Positions 58,175 through 64,000 of a stretch of DNA of 64,000 bases are shown here, piece by piece (within the stretch, counting starts at the first letter, position 1; each line of letters starts with the position of its first letter). A program made the position numbers and the translations under genes. The notes under the pieces were generated by a model. The model had not been told where the DNA came from. It did no database searches and saw nothing but the letters and a program-made list of their open reading frames with translations. Source of the stretch: JAAXHB01 sp965214945 (GTDB lineage Bacteria; Actinomycetota; Acidimicrobiia; Acidimicrobiales; Aldehydirespiratoraceae); NCBI GenBank assembly GCA_965214945.1, contig OZ244029.1, positions 310,001-374,000 of the forward strand. Direction: 5' to 3'.

Positions 58175-60749
58175 ACCGGGCGGTCAACTCCACCGCGAAC
58201 CAGGCGGCGAGCCCTCCGGCGACAATGGCGGTGGCCACCCAAAGCCATGTCGTCGCCGGAGGCAGGTCGAGCCGATAGAAGCTGCGGGGCGCAGACCAAG
58301 CCATCGTCACCGCGTAGGCGGCGGCCCCCGACGCGGCGAGTCCCAGCTTCCACGGGCGCATCGGCCTGCTGATAAGCACCAGGATCACCAAACCGATGCC
58401 GAGCAGCGTCATCGTTGCACAGGTGCGGGCTTCGGCGAGGCCAACTCCGTCGAGGCGGCGCACTGTTTCATACAGCGTGAGCGTTGCTGCCGCGGCCATA
58501 GTGCCCGCCGGCAGCGAGAAGCGCAGCACCCGGCGCAGGAAGCCGGGCTTCACCAGCCGGTCGTCGGAGGCTAAGGCGAGAAAGAACCCGGGCACTCCGG
58601 TGGAGAACGTGCCTATCAGGGTGAGATGGCGGGGCAGAAACGGGAACGGCGAGCCGAACGCGCCCACCAGCGCGGTAAGCAGCACGGCGTATGCCGCTTT
58701 CGTGACGAACAGGTTGGCGACCCGCTCAATATTGTTGATCACACGGCGGCCCTCGGCCAGCACCCGCGGCAGCGTGGCGAAGCGGTCGTTGAGCAGCACG
58801 AGCTGTGCCACAGCTCGGGTCGCGGATGAGCCGGTGCCCATAGCGATGCCCATGTCGGCGTCTTTTAGGGCGAGTACGTCGTTCACCCCGTCGCCGGTCA
58901 TGGCCACCGTGTGGCCTCGGGACTGCAGGGCGTGGATCATGGCCCTCTTCTGGTGGGGAGTAACGCGCCCGAACACGACGTCAGCCTCGAGCGCGTCGGC
59001 TAGATGTTCGGGATCGTCGGACAGGCCTCGGGCGTCGACTCCGGCGTCAGCGGTACCGACGATGCCTGCTCGGCGGGCCACGGCCACGACAGTGGCGGGA
59101 TGATCGCCGGATATCACCTTGAGGGTCACGCCCTGATCCCGGAAGAAGGCGAAGATCTCGGCGGCGTCGTCGCGCACCGTGTCGTTGAGGTGCACTAGGC
59201 ACACCGGCTCGCGGCGAGCTGGCAAAGTTTCAGATGGTTCCTGCCCGGTGAGGTTGGATCGATTGGCGTTGGAGCTGAACCGGCCGGCGTTGGATCGGTA
59301 GGAGCTGCTGTGGGTGACGACCAGCACTCGAGCGCCGTCGGCTGCGGCGGCCGCCGCCTTTTCACGGGCGTTGCGTACCGCGTGCTCTAAGACGACGAAC
59401 TCGGGATGGTCGCGGCTGCTGTCGGCGTCGCCCGCGTCGGCCAGCAGGACATCGGGCGCGCCGATGTGGTAAACGCCCCGGCCCTCAAAGCTGGCCGCGG
59501 CCCACTTGCGGGCGGAGTTGAACGGCACGCTATTGGTCAGCACCCACCCGCCGAGTTCGGAGGATGCTGAGGGGACGTCTGAGGGGCCGGCCTCTGTGTC
59601 GCCGGGCTCCGCCTCGTCGCCACGGGCGCGCCGGGTCAGGCTGGCGCCGATGGCGGCCAGAGTGGCGTTCGGGGCCGGGTCGGCGGCCACCAGAGCTCTG
59701 AGCACCGCGGCCGCTTCGGCTTCGGTGAATGTTCCGAGGGGTTCTACGCGGTCCAACGAGATGGCGCCGGTGGTGATTGTCCCCGTCTTGTCGAGGCACA
59801 GCGTGTCCACCCGGGCCAGCAGCTCCACAGAGGCCAACTCCTTGGCCAAGGCTCGGCGGCGGGCCAACACGATCACCCCGGTGATGAACGCCAGGCTGGT
59901 GAGCAGCACGAGCCCGTCGGGCACCATGGCTACGACCGCGGCCACCGTGCCTCGCAGCGCCTCCTGCCAACGGTTCTCGGTGCCGAGGAGCCGTAACAGT
60001 AGCAGCAGCGCCGCAGGCGGGATGATCACGGTGAGCCAGCGCAGCACCTTGTTTATGCCGGCCTTCAACTCGCTGCCCGCCAACTTGAAGCGGCGCGCCT
60101 CCTCTGAGAGTCGGGCTGCGTAGGATTCGGCGCCGATAGCGGTGGCCCGGTACCAGCCGGCGCCGGCACTCACGAACGAGCCCGACATCACCTCATGGCA
60201 GGGGTCCTTGTCGACGGGGTCACTCTCGCCGGTCAGCAGCGATTCGTCGACCTGAAGGCCACGGGCCTGAACCACCTCGCCGTCTGCCACTATCTGGTCA
60301 CCGGGCCGCAGCTCCAGAATGTCGTCGGCTACCACGGCGCTGGTTTCCACTTGGAGCGTGCGGCCGTCGCGCACCACGCGGGCCTGCGGTGCCGACAGCA
60401 CGGCCAGTTTGTGCAGCGTGCGACGGGCCTTTAGCTCTTGGACGATGCCGATGATGCTGTTTGACACGACCACGCCAGCGAAGAGCGCGTCGGCGGGGAA
60501 CCCGGCCGCCAAGATGAGAACGAGCATCGCGGCGATGATGGCGTTGACCGGGGTGAGCACGTTGGCGCGCATGACTTGCGCCACGGTGCGCACCGGGGCA
60601 TCGGGCGGCTCGTTGACGCGCCCCTGAAGGATCCGCTGCCTGACCTCTGCAGCGCTGAGCCCTCTCGGCGGCGCGTCCGCACCGGTTCGGCTCAGTGCAT
60701 CTGCTCGATCGTCCGCGATGCCGGTCTCAGACGACTGCGACATGTTCAT
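58104..60749 (-). CDS. P-type cation-transporting ATPase (CtpE-like)
   Basis: An 881-residue P-type ATPase. The A-domain motif is LLTGES (171-176), the phosphorylated Asp320 is in LCLDKTGTITTG, the P-domain has MTGDGVNDV, and about 10 membrane segments are present. The M4 motif reads MVPDGLVLL (277-280 PDGL), where related CtpE proteins have PEGL; the Asp may still ligate cation. The nucleotide-binding domain contains a low-complexity Ser/Asn insert (SSYRSNAGRFSSNANRSN). Calcium or another divalent cation is the likely cargo, from similarity to mycobacterial CtpE. The C-terminus overlaps the Rieske gene tail to tail. Confidence 0.9.
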   Translation of the reverse strand: MNMSQSSETGIADDRADALSRTGADAPPRGLSAAEVRQRILQGRVNEPPDAPVRTVAQVMRANVLTPVNAIIAAMLVLILAAGFPADALFAGVVVSNSIIGIVQELKARRTLHKLAVLSAPQARVVRDGRTLQVETSAVVADDILELRPGDQIVADGEVVQARGLQVDESLLTGESDPVDKDPCHEVMSGSFVSAGAGWYRATAIGAESYAARLSEEARRFKLAGSELKAGINKVLRWLTVIIPPAALLLLLRLLGTENRWQEALRGTVAAVVAMVPDGLVLLTSLAFITGVIVLARRRALAKELASVELLARVDTLCLDKTGTITTGAISLDRVEPLGTFTEAEAAAVLRALVAADPAPNATLAAIGASLTRRARGDEAEPGDTEAGPSDVPSASSELGGWVLTNSVPFNSARKWAAASFEGRGVYHIGAPDVLLADAGDADSSRDHPEFVVLEHAVRNAREKAAAAAADGARVLVVTHSSSYRSNAGRFSSNANRSNLTGQEPSETLPARREPVCLVHLNDTVRDDAAEIFAFFRDQGVTLKVISGDHPATVVAVARRAGIVGTADAGVDARGLSDDPEHLADALEADVVFGRVTPHQKRAMIHALQSRGHTVAMTGDGVNDVLALKDADMGIAMGTGSSATRAVAQLVLLNDRFATLPRVLAEGRRVINNIERVANLFVTKAAYAVLLTALVGAFGSPFPFLPRHLTLIGTFSTGVPGFFLALASDDRLVKPGFLRRVLRFSLPAGTMAAAATLTLYETVRRLDGVGLAEARTCATMTLLGIGLVILVLISRPMRPWKLGLAASGAAAYAVTMAWSAPRSFYRLDLPPATTWLWVATAIVAGGLAAWFAVELTARFNSSGSSLRSRPPDRPASAASPR

Positions 60750-60825
60750 CTATTTGCCGGCAACATCGCGTGCTTCGTTTTGCTCGTGACGAACAGCGTC
60801 TCAGGCAGCGTCTCAAGACGGCGGC

Positions 60826-61557
60826 TTAGAGGCCTGTCATTTGCTTGAAAGCCTCAGCGAGAGGAACTCCCGCTTTGCGTCCCGCGACGCGGCACTTGTC
60901 GATCACGCCGGCGGCGAAGGCGTCCCTGTCGGCTCCCTCGTCGGCTGCACCGATGCCGTGCGTGCTCTCGTACTGGCTCTCATGAGCGAGCAGAGCCCGC
61001 ACTTTGGCTCGGACATGAGCCGCGGTCACCTGCTCGAAGTGATCGGGTGCTTCGCATTCGAACAGCAGCAGCTCGTCGGGCCGGTGGTGGGCCAAGCCGT
61101 GCTCGCGGAAGAAATGAGGATCACGGGCGGCCACCACCGAGTCTGCGCACAGGAACCCAGCGGCCCGGTGGTCGGGATGCAGCCGCCAGCGCCTCCACGG
61201 GTCGTGGCCCAACACCACTTGGGGGCGCAGCTCCCGGATGATTCTGGACACCCGGCTTCTCAAGCCGATACCCGAGCCCAGTTCGCCGTCGACCTCTCCA
61301 AGAAACCGCACTTCGCCGATGCAGCCGAGCCGTCGGGCCGCCTCTGCCTGCTCTCGTTGTCGGCGCGCCACCAGTTCGATGGTGTCGGCGCTCGCGTCCC
61401 AAGTGCCTTTGGAGCCGTCCGTGCACACCAGCAGGCTCGCTTCGCAGCCTTCGGCCGCCCACTTGGCCAGTGTCGCCCCGCAACCGAACTCGATGTCGTC
61501 GGGGTGCGCGCCGATCGCCAGGGCCCGCCCCGGCGTTGCCAGATCGACCGTGGACAT
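60826..61557 (-). CDS. PIG-L family N-acetylglucosaminyl deacetylase (MshB/BshB-like)
   Basis: A 243-residue zinc-dependent deacetylase. The metal-binding AHPDD is at residues 17-21 (AIGAHPDDIEFG), and the second ligand set is HPDHRAAG. Related actinobacterial proteins deacetylate GlcNAc-inositol in mycothiol synthesis or cleave mycothiol conjugates; this one could be either or act on another glycoside. The ATG at 61557 is preferred to the TTG just before it. cofC lies upstream on the same strand (45 bp). Confidence 0.88.
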   Translation of the reverse strand: MSTVDLATPGRALAIGAHPDDIEFGCGATLAKWAAEGCEASLLVCTDGSKGTWDASADTIELVARRQREQAEAARRLGCIGEVRFLGEVDGELGSGIGLRSRVSRIIRELRPQVVLGHDPWRRWRLHPDHRAAGFLCADSVVAARDPHFFREHGLAHHRPDELLLFECEAPDHFEQVTAAHVRAKVRALLAHESQYESTHGIGAADEGADRDAFAAGVIDKCRVAGRKAGVPLAEAFKQMTGL

Positions 61558-61602
61558 CAATCGACGGTGAACATCAGCGGCGCCGCTGTCGGCTCATGTG
61601 CT

Positions 61603-62226
61603 CTAGTATCCCCGCTCGGGCTGGAGTAGCCCCGCTCGGGCTGGCGCGAACGGGCCAAGGCCGCCGAGGCCGAGAGCGCGCAGCTCCTCGGCGGGAAGGG
61701 CCCCGAGGTCGTCGGGGTGGTCGATGTCGGATGCCAGGGTCGGATCGTCGACCACGGTGACCTCCAGCCCCAAGCGCTGCGCCTCAGCCAGGTGTCGGCG
61801 GAACGACCCGGGTCCGTAGGCGAAGCAGAAACCGGCCGACGTGGGAACGCACACCACGTTTGAGCCATCCCGGTGGCGGTCTGGTGCGATCACCAGGCCG
61901 GGCCCAATGGCGCGGCTCAGTGTCCGTGCCAGCGGTAGATCGGCGTGGACTATGGCCACGCGTTCCACGCCTTGCGCGCCGAGCCGCTCCACCGCCGTCG
62001 AAGCTGCCGCCGACAGCCCGATCCGCCCCACCCGCATCGCGGCAGCACCCACACCAGCAGCCCAAGCCGCAACCTCGTCGTCGTCGGTGGCCACATAGAC
62101 CGGATGCGGTGACGCCGCGGCCACTACCCGCTCAGCCATGGCGCGCATTAATTCACAGCGGCGGTCCGAGTCCAGCACGCCCGCAAGACGCGACAGCGCC
62201 CCGGCGAACGACCGCACCGGCACCAC
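61603..62226 (-). CDS. cofC: 2-phospho-lactate/phosphoenolpyruvate guanylyltransferase (CofC/FbiD)
   Basis: A 207-residue nucleotidyltransferase of cofactor F420 biosynthesis. VPVRSFAGALSRLAGVL with RRCELMRAMAERVV is the CofC N-terminal pattern. VYVATDDDEVAAWA, AIVHADLPL, VVCVPTS and DIDHPDDL follow in normal order. It would transfer GMP onto 2-phospholactate or PEP for the F420 side chain. The start is a GTG at 62226. Short 15-bp repeats at its 3' end (61610-61624, 61630-61644) encode the C-terminal residues. gpsA is divergent. Confidence 0.88.
   Translation of the reverse strand: MVPVRSFAGALSRLAGVLDSDRRCELMRAMAERVVAAASPHPVYVATDDDEVAAWAAGVGAAAMRVGRIGLSAAASTAVERLGAQGVERVAIVHADLPLARTLSRAIGPGLVIAPDRHRDGSNVVCVPTSAGFCFAYGPGSFRRHLAEAQRLGLEVTVVDDPTLASDIDHPDDLGALPAEELRALGLGGLGPFAPARAGLLQPERGY
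61610..61644. repeat. 15-bp repeat with 20-bp period at the cofC 3' end
   Basis: CCCCGCTCGGGCTGG occurs at 61610-61624 and 61630-61644, covering the last codons of cofC. Confidence 0.75.
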
Positions 62227-62302
62227 GATGGCAATGCTGGCGCTGTCGCCAGGCGAAGAGTGCGAGGAGCGTTGCGGTGCGGTGAGGGGCAGAACGCGAG
62301 TC

Positions 62303-62308
62303 TAGGGT
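62303..62308 (+). promoter_or_regulatory. Candidate -10 box of gpsA (leaderless type)
   Basis: TAGGGT ends 6 nt before the GTG at 62315. Confidence 0.35.
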
Positions 62309-62314
62309 TCGGGT

Positions 62315-63313
62315 GTGGGCGTCCGGGTAGCGGTGATCGGCGGGGGTTCGTGGGGCACTGCTATGGCCCATCTTTGTGCGCACAACACGCCGACGGTGCT
62401 GTACGCCCGAGACCGATCTGTCGCCGAAGCCGTCAACTTCACCGGCGAGAACCCGCGCTATTTGCCGGGCTGCGTCCTTCATCCCTCGTTGAGCGCCACA
62501 TCCACCGCGTCGGTAGCAGTCGAGGGCGCCGACGTGATCGTGATGGCCGTGCCGTCGCACGGCTTTAGGGCTGCGCTGCGGCGTATCAGCCCTCACGTCG
62601 GGGCGCGCACTCCGGTGGTGTCGCTCACGAAAGGCCTCGAGCGCCGCACCGCCAAGCGAATGACCGAGCTCGTGGCCGACGAACTGCCCGGCCGGCCCCG
62701 CGGAGTGCTAACCGGCCCGAACCTGGCCAAGGAGATAATGGCCGGTCATGCCACGGCGGCAGTTCTGGCCATGAGCGATCCGTCGGCGGCCGAGCCTCTT
62801 CATGGTGTGCTTGCCGTAAGCCAGTTTCGGGTCTACACCGGTGCCGATGTGGTGGGCGCTGAGATGGCGGGCGCTACGAAGAACGTGATCGCGCTCGCCG
62901 CAGGCATCGCAGACGGCCTCGGCGCGGGCGACAACACCAAAGCGGCGCTCATCACCCGAGGCCTCGCTGAGATGACCCGCCTCGGGGTGGCCGTGGGCGG
63001 CGACCCGCTCACCTACGCGGGCCTAGCCGGCATGGGCGACCTCGTGGTCACCTGCGTGAGCGCTCAAAGCCGGAACCGTCATGTGGGCGAGCGGCTGGGC
63101 CGGGGCGAGCCGATTTCTGAGATTGTGGCCTCCATGGATCAGGTGGCTGAAGGTGTGAAATCCACGCCGGTGGTGGTGTCGCTGGCCCGATCGCTTGGTG
63201 TGGAAATGCCCATCTCAGAGGAGGTGCGAGCCGTCATCGCCGAAGGCCGCCCAGCTGCTGAGGCCTACCAAGCACTGCTCGACCGTCCGCCGACGAGCGA
63301 AAACTGCAGATGA
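62315..63313 (+). CDS. gpsA: NAD(P)-dependent glycerol-3-phosphate dehydrogenase
   Basis: A 332-residue enzyme that reduces dihydroxyacetone phosphate to sn-glycerol-3-phosphate for phospholipids. It has VIGGGSWGTAMA (nucleotide binding), VSLTKGLE, TGPNLAKEI, the catalytic Lys in GATKNVIALAAGI, and LTYAGLAGMGDLVVTC. It starts with GTG. The cofC-gpsA neighbourhood is seen in other Actinobacteria, where cofC follows gpsA; here they are divergent. Confidence 0.96.
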   Translation: MGVRVAVIGGGSWGTAMAHLCAHNTPTVLYARDRSVAEAVNFTGENPRYLPGCVLHPSLSATSTASVAVEGADVIVMAVPSHGFRAALRRISPHVGARTPVVSLTKGLERRTAKRMTELVADELPGRPRGVLTGPNLAKEIMAGHATAAVLAMSDPSAAEPLHGVLAVSQFRVYTGADVVGAEMAGATKNVIALAAGIADGLGAGDNTKAALITRGLAEMTRLGVAVGGDPLTYAGLAGMGDLVVTCVSAQSRNRHVGERLGRGEPISEIVASMDQVAEGVKSTPVVVSLARSLGVEMPISEEVRAVIAEGRPAAEAYQALLDRPPTSENCR

Positions 63314-63320
63314 ACATGGG

Positions 63321-64000
63321 ATGCTCCGGCGTCCCCGACTGCGGCCCGGGCGCCCCCTGATCGGCGCCAGAGCGGGATCCGCGGGTGAGCGTGGGATGCT
63401 CGGCGACCTGAACGGGCCGGTGGCTGCGGTGGACGCGGCCGGCACGGTTGCGCCGCTCGGCGTCGGCTGGCAGGTCGCCTGGGCGATTGGCGCCACCGAC
63501 CGCTGGCACATCGCCGCGAACGAGACCGCCGTGCGCCAGCGTTTGGTGGACGACATGCCCGTTTTCGCCACGGCCATGCGGGTACCCGGCGGAGACGTTG
63601 TGTGTACAACAGCCGCCGTTTGCGACGGATCGGGCCGCGCGGTGGTGATGGAGTTCTGCAACGAGTCCCCCTCACCTGTGAGCCTGGCCGTGGCCATCAC
63701 AGCCCGACCCGGTAGCCGCCCGACCCGTCGGCGTTTCGCGGCGGCATTCAGACGGGCTGAGCCGACCTCGGGGATCGCGAAGGCCAAGGTGTGTGGGTCG
63801 GCCATTTTGGCGGACGGCCGGGTCGCCGTGGAGCTAGGTCGGCCACCCGGTGGTGCCGCGGCCGTCGACGACGGCGACCCGTGGACGCCAGTTAGAGCTG
63901 AGCCCTCTGCCGGCGACCGCGCGGCCCGAAGCCACACCGGCCAGGCCGCGGCCGCGGCGGTGGTTCCCTTGGTGTCGGGAGTGCCGCGTCGGGTGGTCGT
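63321..64000 (+). CDS. Hypothetical actinobacterial protein, N-terminal part (runs off right edge)
   Basis: An open frame continues to the window end without a stop. The likely start is ATG 63396 (MLGDLNGPVAAVDAAGTVAP) or ATG 63321. The segment GWQVAWAIGATDRWHIAANE, continuing to TAVRQRLVDDMPVFATAMRV with PGGD and a VVMEFCNESPSPVSLAVAI strand, resembles an uncharacterised family I associate with Actinobacteria; I cannot name a function. It starts shortly after the gpsA stop and is probably co-transcribed. A competing minus-strand frame here is Arg/Ala/Ser-rich and looks like a shadow. Confidence 0.7.
   Translation, partial: MLRRPRLRPGRPLIGARAGSAGERGMLGDLNGPVAAVDAAGTVAPLGVGWQVAWAIGATDRWHIAANETAVRQRLVDDMPVFATAMRVPGGDVVCTTAAVCDGSGRAVVMEFCNESPSPVSLAVAITARPGSRPTRRRFAAAFRRAEPTSGIAKAKVCGSAILADGRVAVELGRPPGGAAAVDDGDPWTPVRAEPSAGDRAARSHTGQAAAAAVVPLVSGVPRRVV

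Noticed and set aside
63310..63360. 16-codon frame overlapping the gpsA stop (ATGA) with two Cys
   Set aside because: Too short to judge, and the following frame with family-like sequence explains the region better.
63215..63937. Long minus-strand frame at the right edge
   Set aside because: The product is Arg/Ala/Ser/Thr-rich without any recognisable motif and is antisense to the gpsA end and to a better plus-strand frame.
1..64000. tRNA, rRNA, CRISPR, insertion sequence, integrase or prophage genes
   Set aside because: I looked through the intergenic gaps and found no TpsiC-like GTTCGAATC arm, no regularly spaced repeat array and no transposase or integrase motif. A dedicated scan would be more sensitive.

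Overview
The window is 64 kb of GC-rich DNA (roughly two thirds G+C by eye) with very dense coding on both strands. GTG and TTG starts are frequent and many genes overlap by ATGA or GTGA. The gene content points to a high-GC actinobacterium, and the overall flavour suggests class Acidimicrobiia, although the class cannot be proven from the sequence alone. Supporting genes are a WhiB regulator, an F420-biosynthesis guanylyltransferase (CofC/FbiD), a MftD-like mycofactocin flavoprotein, a PIG-L/MshB-type deacetylase, a CtpE-like P-type ATPase, a PASTA kinase-like protein, gatCAB and a MurA with Asp in place of the usual Cys. Several genes carry a TAnnnT hexamer 5-7 nt before the start codon, the arrangement expected of leaderless actinobacterial transcripts.

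Layout. 1-2724: edge of a dienelactone hydrolase, then prfA-prmC-tsaC. 2721-8527: an accessory block (NMT1/SsuA-type ABC importer, riboflavin synthase, SDR, TauD/TfdA dioxygenase) that interrupts the usual prfA-prmC-sua5-rpiB-glyA-tagO/wecA order. 8698-14606: rpiB, glyA, a WecA/TagO-like transferase, an MFS transporter, murA. 14645-18401: a small membrane protein, then a sulfur-transfer run (Nfu-like, B-box rhomboid protease, cysteine desulfurase, mnmA). 18455-27282: membrane protein, ligA, hypothetical membrane protein, PASTA pseudokinase, gatCAB. 27317-34206: MATE exporter, a solitary restriction-methylation fusion protein, and an OafA-type acyltransferase with SGNH domain. 34253-37709: ilvBNC behind a probable leader peptide and attenuator hairpin. 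37750-48193: MftD-like flavoprotein, NodB deacetylase lipoprotein, Dps, MFS exporter, thiolase, a candidate Cys-rich microprotein, aldehyde dehydrogenase, WhiB, formylglycine-generating-enzyme homologue, diacylglycerol-kinase-like protein.

The most striking region is 48335-58174. One minus-strand operon encodes, in order of transcription, a Rieske-oxygenase catalytic subunit that has lost its Rieske cluster segment, a Rieske-flavin-ferredoxin reductase fusion, a glutathione-S-transferase-like protein, and a complete BMP-family (nucleoside/purine type) ABC importer. A complete Rieske oxygenase is divergent to it. This combination has the component logic of the Pseudomonas NdmC-NdmD-NdmE methylxanthine N7-demethylase plus an NdmA/NdmB-like oxygenase, here coupled to an uptake system in an actinobacterial setting. 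Substrate and activity are inferred, not shown.

58104-64000: P-type cation ATPase (overlapping the Rieske gene tail to tail), PIG-L deacetylase, cofC, gpsA, and the first part of a hypothetical protein running off the right edge. No rRNA, tRNA, CRISPR array, insertion sequence or integrase was recognised. Short tandem duplications (11-39 bp period) recur at gene ends and in intergenic gaps.
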